DNA from: UBA1731 sp964567665
Lineage (GTDB): Bacteria; Verrucomicrobiota; Kiritimatiellia; RFP12; UBA1067
Direction: 5' to 3'
DNA length: 24,714 nucleotides
Assembly: GCA_964567665.1 (NCBI GenBank)
Contig: CAZMNN010000038.1
Coordinates: 1 to 24,714, forward strand
Within the stretch, counting starts at the first letter, position 1, and the number at the start of each line of letters is the position of its first letter. The notes under the pieces were generated by a model, which ran no database searches, was not told where the DNA came from, and was given only the letters and a program-made list of their open reading frames with translations. Both the position numbers and the translations under genes were made by a program. Shown in pieces: positions 15,899 through 24,316 of the stretch.

Positions 15899-17241
15899 GC
15901 GGAGTACAGGGCGCGAACCGCCTTTTCGCGGTCTTCGCTCTTGATGCCGATCATGAACGAATATTCGCTTGCGCCCTGATTCACCATCGAGATGTTTATG
16001 CCATGCTCCGCAAGCGCGGCTGTCGCCTTCGCCAACATTCCGGTGGAGAACGCCATGCCCTCGCCTACGACCATCAGAATCGAATAGTCGTGCGCCACAA
16101 GCACCGAATCGGGGGATAGTTCGCGCTTGATGCGGGCAACCACGCGGTTCTCCGCCGCCTTCGTGAACTTGTCGCTGCGTATCACGACCGAGATCGAGTC
16201 GATTCCGCTCGGAATGTGTTCGTAGGCGACGTGCTCCTCCTGAAGGATGTCGAGAAGGCGGTGCGTGAATCCGACTTCGCGGTTCATGCAGTACTTGTCG
16301 ATGATGATGTTGCAGAAGCCGTCCGCCGCCGCAATGCCGGTCACAGTGCCGGGGATCACGCGGCGGGACTGCACGATCATGGTGCCGGGTTCGTTCGGAT
16401 GGTTCGTGTTGCGCACGTTGATCGGTATGCGCGCCTGCACCGCCGGGAAGATGGCCTCATCGTTGAACACGCCGAATCCGGCGTAGGCGAGTTCGCGCAT
16501 CTCGCGGTAGGTCATCGTGTCGATGCCCTCCTTTACCTCAGGAACGATGCGCGGATCGACAGGATATACGTTGTCCACATCAGTGAAGTTCTCGTACACG
16601 TCTGCGCGGATCGCCGCCGCAAGGATTGAGCCGGTGATGTCGGAGCCGCCGCGCGGGAACGTGGCGACCGTGCCGTCCTTGCGGTAGCCGAAGAAGCCGG
16701 GGTACACAACGATGCCCTCAAAGTCCGAAAACGCCTTTGCAAGCTTGCGATACGATTCAGGATTAAGCGTGGCGTTCCCGGATTCCCCTTCAAGAATCAT
16801 TCCTGTGTCACGGGGGCTTGCATACCGCGCCTTGACGCCGCGCTTCGCGAACGCAGCCGCGACAATCTTCGCGGAGTTGTCCTCCCCGGCGGCCTTGAGC
16901 GTATCCATGAACACACCCTGATCCTTCTTCGGGAGCGCAAGCCTCGCCTTGAGATCCTTCTCTATCTCCTTCACTATGTCGGCGCCGAGCTTCAGGTCTT
17001 TGGCGATGGAGGCGTAGCGCTCAAGCACGGCCTTCAACTGCTTGGAGGTGTCGTCCTTCGCAAGTGCGGCGTTCGCGAGCGCAATCAGCAGATCCGTGAC
17101 CTTCGTGTCGGACTTTGTGCGCTTGCCGGGTGCGCTCACCACAACCATGCGGCGGGTGGGATCCGCCAGCACTATGTTCAGGACTTTGGTGATCTGTCCT
17201 GCATCCGCAAGACTTGAACCGCCGAATTTGCAAACCTTCAT
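15886..17241 (-). CDS. lysC: Aspartate kinase with two ACT domains
   Basis: A 451-residue cytoplasmic enzyme that phosphorylates L-aspartate, the first step toward lysine, threonine and methionine (EC 2.7.2.4). The kinase domain (about 1-290) shows KFGGSS at 5-10, VVVSAPGKRTKSD at 33-45, GFFGYRKDG at 182-190 and the FPRGGSDITGS nucleotide and substrate loop at 195-205, followed by ADVYENFTDVDNVYPVDPR. Two ACT domains (about 300-375 and 380-451) suggest allosteric feedback by lysine or threonine. Length matches monofunctional aspartokinases. AAGGTG lies 7 bases before ATG. It has its own extended -10 promoter and is a housekeeping gene lodged between two accessory modules. The symbol lysC is used for the monofunctional enzyme; which end product inhibits it cannot be read from sequence. 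Confidence 0.95.
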   Translation of the reverse strand: MKVCKFGGSSLADAGQITKVLNIVLADPTRRMVVVSAPGKRTKSDTKVTDLLIALANAALAKDDTSKQLKAVLERYASIAKDLKLGADIVKEIEKDLKARLALPKKDQGVFMDTLKAAGEDNSAKIVAAAFAKRGVKARYASPRDTGMILEGESGNATLNPESYRKLAKAFSDFEGIVVYPGFFGYRKDGTVATFPRGGSDITGSILAAAIRADVYENFTDVDNVYPVDPRIVPEVKEGIDTMTYREMRELAYAGFGVFNDEAIFPAVQARIPINVRNTNHPNEPGTMIVQSRRVIPGTVTGIAAADGFCNIIIDKYCMNREVGFTHRLLDILQEEHVAYEHIPSGIDSISVVIRSDKFTKAAENRVVARIKRELSPDSVLVAHDYSILMVVGEGMAFSTGMLAKATAALAEHGINISMVNQGASEYSFMIGIKSEDREKAVRALYSAYFG

Positions 17242-17279
17242 CTTGTTACACCTTTTCTACCATTAATTTCAAGGTGCGG

Positions 17280-17288
17280 ATTATACCA
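17280..17288 (-). promoter_or_regulatory. Extended -10 promoter of the aspartate kinase gene
   Basis: On the minus strand TGGTATAAT is a perfect extended -10 element (TGnTATAAT). No good -35 box lies at 17-18 bases, which extended -10 promoters can tolerate. The predicted start near 17273 lies about 32 bases before the ATG. Confidence 0.6.
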
Positions 17289-17309
17289 CATCCGACAGTC
17301 TAAATCGCT

Positions 17310-20300
17310 TCACTTTGCGCCGCGCATCCTGTACGCAACGGCCGCGCTTTCGCCAACGGCAAGCGCAGGACGCCAGCGGCGGGCAGCCCCGCGCGCTGCA
17401 CCTGTCACGGGATCGATAAGCTCTACCGTCTGCCCGAAATCAACCTCCGCTTCGTCCGCCAGACGATGCACAACCGCGATTCCGTTGCCGACGTACGTAG
17501 CGTTGCCGGGCTTCGCGAATGGCGCTATACCGGAATCAACTGCAAGACGGTTCAAGAGCTGCGGCGAAAGGCCGCCCTCTCTCGACATGTACACGAGCGT
17601 TCCGCACCCCACCCTCTTGCGGGCGAACGCCGCACCGCCGCCCTTCTCCCATACGCCAAGCACCTTTGCATTTCGATCCGTCACCTCCGTGATGCCGACC
17701 TGATGCCGCCGCACAAGCCGTCCATCACGAATGGTCATCCCGTATGCGTCAGATGTGCCATACCACCCTTCAAGCAACGGATCGCGCACCTTTGGCTTTC
17801 GCACCACGGTCTCGCCTGTCGCCCGGAACGAATGGCTCGCCTTCATCCCGAATGCGTCAAGCACGTCAGCCGTATCGGAGAAATCGCGGCTTCCGCAACC
17901 TGCTTCGCCGATGACGGCAAGCATTCCGCCAGCTGACAGGATGCGTTTCCTGAATGCCGCGACCTGCCCTTTTGTGATTGTCACCGGAGACCACACCACG
18001 GCAAGACCGTACTGCGGCAGATCAGGATTCTCGATGTCGGCGAGATAGTGCATCGCCGGCGCAACACCGCTTGTGCGCCACAATACATTGACGCAATCGT
18101 ACGTGTTCTCCCTGAGCAGCCTGGCTTTCTCGTCCGTAAAGATCGCAACCCTCGGCAGAGGGTATTCGCCGGCATGATCCGTTGCGAACCTGTTCATCGC
18201 GAACACCTCCTTCAAGACAGGCATCACCCGACTTCCGTGATACCAGCTTCCAAACATATCGAACATATGGAATCCCGCCCCTCCGGCGGCTATCACGCTT
18301 CCCGCATCACGCCGTACCTGATTGGCGAACTCGCGCTCATCGGAAGGTATGGCCGTAGCGGTTTCCATCCATACGCCCGTGCGCTGTGTCCGCCATGTGC
18401 GATGATCCATCTCCTGCGCATAGACAAGTCCGCGAAGGTTCAAGCCCGCGATCGAGTTGTCGGCGGAGCATCCTGGGCCGTCCACATTGCGCAGGTATCC
18501 GTACCCGCTCACCGTGCATATCACGTCTACGCCGTTCCCCTTCACAAGTTCATCGATGGCAAGACGTCCCGCCTGGCTCCAAAGCGTTGAGGTGTACCAC
18601 GTCTCCACAACGCACGGTCTGCCGAACGCACTTTTCAGCGTCTGCGCAAAACCGTTCAAGGCGCGTGCCGGGCCGACGGACACGAACCGGCGGCAGTCCG
18701 CAAGACGCCGCCCAAAGCCTGGCCTGTCGTCAAAAGCCTGCCGCGACTTGAATTCCGCAACAGTGGGATTCCCTGCCGTTTCGAACGTCACCCGGCTGTC
18801 GCCCCAGGCCTCCCGCAAAGCCGTCTCAGTTCCGTAGATCTCCCTCAGATATGCACAGAGTGCCTTACGGTTCGCCTCGGAATAGTCGAAATGTCCGTTC
18901 TGCGGGCCATACTCCCACTGCACGAACTGCCCGTCCATTCCACCGGCGAGATGGAATCCTGCGACGATGTTTCCTGCCGGAGTGGACTTGAGATATTCGC
19001 ACAGGCGGCGCAGTCCATCCTTGACGTATTCCTGCCATGACTGCGAAGTGTACGAGTATGCCCAGTTCACAAGTTTGTCGTCCGGATCGAGCGGAGAGGA
19101 ATCGTAGCCGCGAAACGCGCCGAACGCAGAGCGTCCACGCTCGCCCTTTTCGTTGACGAATATCGAATCCTGGTTGCGTTCAAGGAAATCCTTGTCGGGA
19201 TCGAGATCGACGTTCACGAAGACCCGCGCCTCAGGATTCGCCGCATGTATTCGCAGAAGAGTATCCTCAACACGCGAGAAATCGAACTCGCCGCTCTTCT
19301 CGTCACGCACGGCCTCGTCAAACGTGGAATCCAAAAACAGGCGCGTACCCCGATTGAACGTTATCACAACATTCCCACCGCACTCGCCCATAAGCCTGTA
19401 GTCCGTGAATCCCTTGTACTGGTTGAGCGGCGCTTCCTTTCCGTCGATCACAAGTGTGTTGCGTCCTTTCCTTCTGACCACCTTCGCGGTGGACGGTGCA
19501 ATCTTCGCCATCTCCGCAAGTGCGGCGGCGCGATCCTGCGGCGGCGGATCCTCCTTGTCGTATATGCCGCCGTAAAGCGGTGCCTGCGAAGCGGCTCTCA
19601 CATATGCCTGAAGCGGCGTGAACGTGACCGGATTCCCGGCGACGGAGATCTCGACCTTCACCGCAGCCGCATTTGTGTGCGCCGTGAACGGAATCGCGAT
19701 CTTGTGCCTGAATCCGGACGCTGTCACAATCTGCGACGCCCCCTGATCATGCCTCTCGACAACCTTTCCTGAACCATCAAGCTCAATCGCCGAAAGCGCA
19801 ATCAACGCTCCGGGCACAAACCGTTCTGCGACATATCCACCCTCGGCTACATATCTGCGGCCGCCGACCACAGGACATGTCACGAGTTCAACCCGCTCTG
19901 CCTCCGGAAACGCCGTGTACGAAACCGCACACGGTGCAGGGTTCGTATGGCAGAAGTTCCGTTCGACGGCGACATCAACCCCTGCGCCGTTCACCACTGC
20001 ACCGGAGCTCTGAAGGCGCGGTACCGAAGTGAAGCGTATCTCGTTGCCAAAGAACTCCATGCCGCTGCCAAACTCGGCAACAAACGATCTGCATACCGGA
20101 TCTACAATGACGTTCCCTTCCACTGTGACATCGCGGGCGAAAACACCGTCCAAGTCAGCGACCTCGCCACGTGCCGCTCCATCCATCGAACCGACCGTTA
20201 TCAGCGCATCTCGCTCAAATGCCGCCGTCTTAGATGTGGATTCAAATCTGTTGTTCCTTATTGCAACGTTGTCTGCGGTGCACCGATTCGCAGCGCCGTC

Positions 20301-21161
20301 TTCACCGCCGCAGACGGATGCTACCGCAATGCCTGCATCGCGGAAGACGCAATCCTCCACAGTTACGTTCGAACCGGATATGCCATGAACTGCGCCGCTC
20401 CTCTCGAAGCGGCAGTTCCGCACAATCATGTTGTCTATGTCCAGCAGACTGCTGCCGACGATCGACACATTCCTGTGCATTGCAAAACCGCACGATCCAG
20501 CGACCCGATACGCGATTGACGTGCGGGCGGCGGGTTCTCCGCATGGCGCGTCTGCGCCAAGCGCAATCTTCACGTTCTCAAGCTTCCAATGGTCTTGAAT
20601 TCCTTCAATCTCCAAGCATACTCCACAATCGGCGCATATCTCGACATCCTGCATCGTCAAATGGCGGTTGGACGCCATCTTCACGACGCATCCGCCGTTC
20701 ATCAATCCATCACGAGGCTTGCCGCCGGTATCATTGCGATGTACCCGCAAGTCGCACACCAGCACCCGTTCGCAGTCCGCAATCTCAACATCATCCTTGC
20801 CGCTCATCTTCTGGCGTTCACCGGACGATGCGAATACTAACGTTGCGCCGCGTCCATCGAAAGTGAAATCCTGCATATTCGTGATCGCAATTCCGTTTGC
20901 GCCGGACGCACAGCGGTACGTCCCTGGCGCAAGCTCAAGCGTCTTCGCCCCAATCCGGCGACAAGTCTCCACAGCACGGTTTATCGCGGATATGTTGCAT
21001 CTGTTGGTTTCGGAGAGACCGTAATCCGCCGCCCTGATGACAGGCGTCACACCGCCCTTCGGGCGTTCCACGCGAAATTCTGCGCATCCCGTGGCGGCGG
21101 CGAAGGATGTGTATGCGCTTCCGCAGATCGCAAGCACCGCAAAGATCTCTGCAGTTCTCAT
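17310..21161 (-). CDS. Secreted fusion of a beta-helix domain and a GH42/GH-A-like glycosidase
   Basis: A 1283-residue exported protein; signal MRTAEIFAVLAICGSAYTSFA. Residues about 35-410 are a pectate-lyase-type right-handed beta-helix: an AINRAVETCRRIGAKTLELAPGTY-like opening, then coils such as NVTVEDCVFRD and DNVAIRNNRF. Residues about 410-520 form a beta-sandwich linker. Residues about 570-1000 are a (beta/alpha)8-like glycosidase (ITFNRGTRLFLDSTFDEA, NIVAGFHLAGGMDG, VYAQEMDHRTW), with E750 and E917 as possible catalytic acids. About 1000-1130 is a flavodoxin-like segment like the GH42 trimerisation domain (LAVVWSPVTITKGQ, GGMLAVIGEAG), and the rest is a small beta domain. A helix domain and a GH42-like enzyme in one chain is unusual. 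It starts 7 bases after the PATR gene, whose last codons contain its AGGTG ribosome site. No C-terminal tag. Confidence 0.83.
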   Translation of the reverse strand: MRTAEIFAVLAICGSAYTSFAAATGCAEFRVERPKGGVTPVIRAADYGLSETNRCNISAINRAVETCRRIGAKTLELAPGTYRCASGANGIAITNMQDFTFDGRGATLVFASSGERQKMSGKDDVEIADCERVLVCDLRVHRNDTGGKPRDGLMNGGCVVKMASNRHLTMQDVEICADCGVCLEIEGIQDHWKLENVKIALGADAPCGEPAARTSIAYRVAGSCGFAMHRNVSIVGSSLLDIDNMIVRNCRFERSGAVHGISGSNVTVEDCVFRDAGIAVASVCGGEDGAANRCTADNVAIRNNRFESTSKTAAFERDALITVGSMDGAARGEVADLDGVFARDVTVEGNVIVDPVCRSFVAEFGSGMEFFGNEIRFTSVPRLQSSGAVVNGAGVDVAVERNFCHTNPAPCAVSYTAFPEAERVELVTCPVVGGRRYVAEGGYVAERFVPGALIALSAIELDGSGKVVERHDQGASQIVTASGFRHKIAIPFTAHTNAAAVKVEISVAGNPVTFTPLQAYVRAASQAPLYGGIYDKEDPPPQDRAAALAEMAKIAPSTAKVVRRKGRNTLVIDGKEAPLNQYKGFTDYRLMGECGGNVVITFNRGTRLFLDSTFDEAVRDEKSGEFDFSRVEDTLLRIHAANPEARVFVNVDLDPDKDFLERNQDSIFVNEKGERGRSAFGAFRGYDSSPLDPDDKLVNWAYSYTSQSWQEYVKDGLRRLCEYLKSTPAGNIVAGFHLAGGMDGQFVQWEYGPQNGHFDYSEANRKALCAYLREIYGTETALREAWGDSRVTFETAGNPTVAEFKSRQAFDDRPGFGRRLADCRRFVSVGPARALNGFAQTLKSAFGRPCVVETWYTSTLWSQAGRLAIDELVKGNGVDVICTVSGYGYLRNVDGPGCSADNSIAGLNLRGLVYAQEMDHRTWRTQRTGVWMETATAIPSDEREFANQVRRDAGSVIAAGGAGFHMFDMFGSWYHGSRVMPVLKEVFAMNRFATDHAGEYPLPRVAIFTDEKARLLRENTYDCVNVLWRTSGVAPAMHYLADIENPDLPQYGLAVVWSPVTITKGQVAAFRKRILSAGGMLAVIGEAGCGSRDFSDTADVLDAFGMKASHSFRATGETVVRKPKVRDPLLEGWYGTSDAYGMTIRDGRLVRRHQVGITEVTDRNAKVLGVWEKGGGAAFARKRVGCGTLVYMSREGGLSPQLLNRLAVDSGIAPFAKPGNATYVGNGIAVVHRLADEAEVDFGQTVELIDPVTGAARGAARRWRPALAVGESAAVAYRMRGAK

Positions 21162-21168
21162 AGTGTCA

Positions 21169-23997
21169 TCACCTGACCGAAATCACCATGCCATTCAGAT
21201 ACCGTAACGTAAGCGACTTGCCGTCAGAACTGCGCGATGCAGTCCATCTGCCGCCGAAGTCTGATGCCGGAGTTGGAACGCCCCAAATGTATCCGGCTGT
21301 GATCAGCGTAAGTTTTTTCGGCGCCGTCGTGAGAAGATCTTCATCGGCGACCTTCAGCAAAGCACCTTCGCCAAAATTGATGCTGCCGCTTGCAGACAAC
21401 GTTCCGCCATCCGTCATGTTGGAAGAGTCAAGCACCAAGGAGCCGTCAACGGTCAACGCCTTGTCCTTGCCGCCAGAAATCTGCCCCGCCCCTGATAGTT
21501 CCGTCACTTTGAGGTTGCCGGACAGGACAAGCGTCGCCCCCGAAGCGACTTCAAGCGCATTCCCATCCGGGATTCCGCTTGCTACGGCCATGTCCAACAT
21601 TCCTTGCTTCACCACAGTCTTTCCGCGATACGTGTTTGCGCACTTCAGCTGCAGCGTTCCGGCCCCGAGCTTTGTAAGTCCGCCGGACACTGCATCTTCA
21701 AGTTCGTATGCGCACGTCCAGGATTTATGACCATCGTGCGAATAGACCCTTATGACAGTATCGTCACCGTATCCCGATCCCGGCGAAGTGATGATGACAT
21801 CCCCGCGAAGACGTCCGGCTTCGTCATCGAAAGGCGCAAATGCCGTGGCGCCGAATCCGCTGCCTTCGATAGATATGCGGGCCGGGCCGATATTTGTGGC
21901 TGCAACGAAATCCGCATCTGCCGGAAGCGTTATCGACTTGACCGTTCTGCCACTTGGAGCGATAAGCGGCGCATTGAGCCGCACGCTGCTTGACTGCGTA
22001 TCGAAAATCGCGCCGCCACTGTGGCAGAGAAGTGCGTCCGGAGTACCCTTCTCGACAGATGCGGAATAAAACGCATCGTGCGCACCGTCCATTCCAGGGG
22101 GTGTCCGCCAGACGCCACCGTTGAACGAAATATACTGCTTTGATCCGTTTGGCCATGTCCACGATGAGCCAAAACTGTTTACGATCTGAAATGCCTCAAG
22201 CGCACCGCCGCCATTCATGTTGACGTACGAAGTGAAATTCGTCCGGTTCTGCATCCCTACGAACCATGCGGCCTTGAACGTGCTTCCAGTACCATCGACA
22301 GTTACGGCGGCATCGCCTCCAACCCCCATCGTTCCGTCTGTATACCCCATGTACGTCGAACCGGCTGTTTGGCTGAACACAGCACCATCACCGATGTACA
22401 TGTTGGCGTGTCCGCGTGTAGAGATCTTCAAATCTTCGCCGTTCAGCGTCGCCAATCCACCCGTCTGAACGAAGAACGCAGTCGAATCACTATGGCCTCC
22501 AGCCAACTCCACAAACCTCGGAATCGTCAGCGTTCCGCCCTTCATTCCCCAGTAGCCGTAACCGGCGTACGGACTGCATCCGAGATAACCGGCATATGTC
22601 CTGTCATATGAATTCCAATAGATGTTTCCGCCCTTCTGGTAGACGGCTCCGATTCCGTTGTAGCCAACCGCGAAATTGTTGCTCATCACAACGCCGGAAT
22701 CCACTGAAACCGTTCCCCAGCGTCTATCTACGCCACCTTCGGCGACATCCGGCGACAGTCCGGCATAGAGGTATGTTGCGTACGCTTTGTTTCTGAACGA
22801 CGTGGCTCCGGACAGTTCAAGGCGCGATGGCGCCACGCCAAGTTTCGAGCGCACAATTGAACTCCAGTTAGTCATCACAACGTCCCCTGCATCCTCAAAC
22901 CTCACCATAGCACCGTCGTCAATCTGCAGACATCCCGCAACATTGACGGCCGAGCCGGATACGGCAAGTGTACCGCCATTCACGATTACCTTCTGTGCGA
23001 AGTTCTCAATGCCGCCGAGCCGCATGATTCCCGGTCCGCCCTTTTCAAGATAGCCGTTCTCGGCAATAAACTTTCCGCCAAACGAAATGCCGCAGTTCTG
23101 CTGCGGCCATGCGAGGAGACGGGTTCCGCCAAAACGGAAATCACCATTGAAGAGGTTCAAGCTGCCGTCATATCCTCCCGCGTTGTTTTCTATCGTCCCG
23201 TTTGAGATGTTGCTCCAGTTGACGCTCCATCCGATTGGGCTTGCCGCCGTCAAGTACAGCGTAGAACCGCTAAATGTCAGCAAATTTTCCTTGCCGCCGC
23301 CAAAATCACTTCCCCATATGCGAACTCCGCCGTCCACAACCATGCTTCCTGGATTCATAATTCCTGATGTCGGCATATAATAGAATGGAAGCGGATTTTT
23401 GTCCCCTTCGATTTTGACTGTCAACGTCTTCGTGTTCAGGTCGAGTGTTCGTGCGAAGTAGCCGACAGTTCCTCCGATTGTGGCATCATCGACAAGCTTC
23501 AACTTCCATATGAACCAGTATGGGATTTCTGAGGACGATGGAGCGTCATAGAAGAAGGCACCTTTGCCGTCCGGTCCGATCCCCGCCACCTCAATCACCG
23601 ACCTAAAGCCGCGCCCTTCCGTGTTTCCGTCGCTGCGGTCAGCTCCGAACGTCGCACGAAGTTGTGCGTCTGGCGACACAGATATGGTGTTCGGCGATGT
23701 CGTACCTTTATCTCCACTTCCGCGGCCAAGCGCATTCATGTGGCTTGCGACGACAATGCCCTCCCGTATTTCAACATCGCCGTGAAAGTCAGACGAATTA
23801 CCGGAAAGCGTGAGCGTCCCCGCGCCTTTCTTGATGACTTTCGTGCAAGTGGAAGGTATCTGTTCCGAATATGTCTCGCTACCGGAAACGTTGAATATGA
23901 TTTCGCTGCCGTCAATTGCCGGTGCGGCCAACAGTGGTCGGCACATGGGCAACGCTAATATGCAGATGAGCGCGACTGGAACAAATGCTGCTTGCAT
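21169..23997 (-). CDS. Large secreted PATR protein with C-terminal GMVISVR tag
   Basis: A 942-residue exported protein with an N-terminal hydrophobic signal ending near CRPLLA. PATR-type repeats are clear at both ends: KVIKKGAGTLTLSGNSSDFH with GDVEIREGIVVASHMNALG near residues 50-85, and NTYRGKTVVKQGMLDMAVAS near 790. Between them is Gly-, Asn- and Ser-rich beta structure with many short EN-G and DG-T turns. The end GGRWTASRSSDGKSLTLRY, then LNGMVISVR, has no barrel, PEP-CTERM, LPXTG or type IX signal. The last residues match the tails of the proteins at 7932-11300 and 11546-13990. GGAG lies 7 bases before ATG. It is inferred to be a surface scaffold or glycan binder paired with the downstream beta-helix/glycosidase fusion. 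Confidence 0.88.
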   Translation of the reverse strand: MQAAFVPVALICILALPMCRPLLAAPAIDGSEIIFNVSGSETYSEQIPSTCTKVIKKGAGTLTLSGNSSDFHGDVEIREGIVVASHMNALGRGSGDKGTTSPNTISVSPDAQLRATFGADRSDGNTEGRGFRSVIEVAGIGPDGKGAFFYDAPSSSEIPYWFIWKLKLVDDATIGGTVGYFARTLDLNTKTLTVKIEGDKNPLPFYYMPTSGIMNPGSMVVDGGVRIWGSDFGGGKENLLTFSGSTLYLTAASPIGWSVNWSNISNGTIENNAGGYDGSLNLFNGDFRFGGTRLLAWPQQNCGISFGGKFIAENGYLEKGGPGIMRLGGIENFAQKVIVNGGTLAVSGSAVNVAGCLQIDDGAMVRFEDAGDVVMTNWSSIVRSKLGVAPSRLELSGATSFRNKAYATYLYAGLSPDVAEGGVDRRWGTVSVDSGVVMSNNFAVGYNGIGAVYQKGGNIYWNSYDRTYAGYLGCSPYAGYGYWGMKGGTLTIPRFVELAGGHSDSTAFFVQTGGLATLNGEDLKISTRGHANMYIGDGAVFSQTAGSTYMGYTDGTMGVGGDAAVTVDGTGSTFKAAWFVGMQNRTNFTSYVNMNGGGALEAFQIVNSFGSSWTWPNGSKQYISFNGGVWRTPPGMDGAHDAFYSASVEKGTPDALLCHSGGAIFDTQSSSVRLNAPLIAPSGRTVKSITLPADADFVAATNIGPARISIEGSGFGATAFAPFDDEAGRLRGDVIITSPGSGYGDDTVIRVYSHDGHKSWTCAYELEDAVSGGLTKLGAGTLQLKCANTYRGKTVVKQGMLDMAVASGIPDGNALEVASGATLVLSGNLKVTELSGAGQISGGKDKALTVDGSLVLDSSNMTDGGTLSASGSINFGEGALLKVADEDLLTTAPKKLTLITAGYIWGVPTPASDFGGRWTASRSSDGKSLTLRYLNGMVISVR

Positions 23998-24017
23998 GAT
24001 TCATCTCCTGAACTTGA

Positions 24018-24046
24018 ATTATACACATGGTTTCCTACGACTGCAA
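24018..24046 (-). promoter_or_regulatory. Candidate proximal promoter of module 3
   Basis: On the minus strand TTGCAG (24041-24046) and a perfect TATAAT (24018-24023) are 17 bases apart. The predicted start near 24011 would give a very short leader that begins almost at the ribosome binding site, so this and the upstream A-tract candidate are alternatives. Confidence 0.4.
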
Positions 24047-24078
24047 ATGTATCAAATCCCACATTCATCCGCAAGCGC

Positions 24079-24118
24079 AATATACATAAATTCGTTTTTT
24101 TTTTACACCATATGGCAA
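24079..24118 (-). promoter_or_regulatory. Candidate distal promoter of module 3 with A10 run
   Basis: On the minus strand TTGCCA (24113-24118) is followed by A10 (24095-24104) and CGAATTTATGTATATT. Possible -10 words TATATT (24079-24084) or TGTATA do not sit at ideal spacing from TTGCCA, so the box assignment is uncertain. A10 followed by CGA also occurs on the minus strand upstream of module 2. Confidence 0.35.
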
Positions 24119-24152
24119 GTTTTACGACGGAACTATGCACACCTGAAATGGC

Positions 24153-24174
24153 AAACTTCGGCGAAATGAAGTTT
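24153..24174. other. Small inverted repeat between genes
   Basis: AAACTTC (24153-24159) and GAAGTTT (24168-24174) form a 7-bp stem with an 8-base loop. It lies between the nuclease-like gene and module 3. There is no adjacent T run, so a terminator call is weak. The remainder of 24119-24316 shows no gene; a T6 run lies at about 24291-24296 on the minus strand's A side. Confidence 0.3.
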
Positions 24175-24316
24175 TCCGTTTCTCGGCTTGGTAATTATGC
24201 GTCTGAGACCCGCTCCGCATTTCTGTCACTGAGAACGCTGAACCGGACTGCGCCCCCTGCGTTAAAATTCCACGACCTAAAATCAACAAATCAAAAAACA
24301 GATCTGGCACCCGCCC

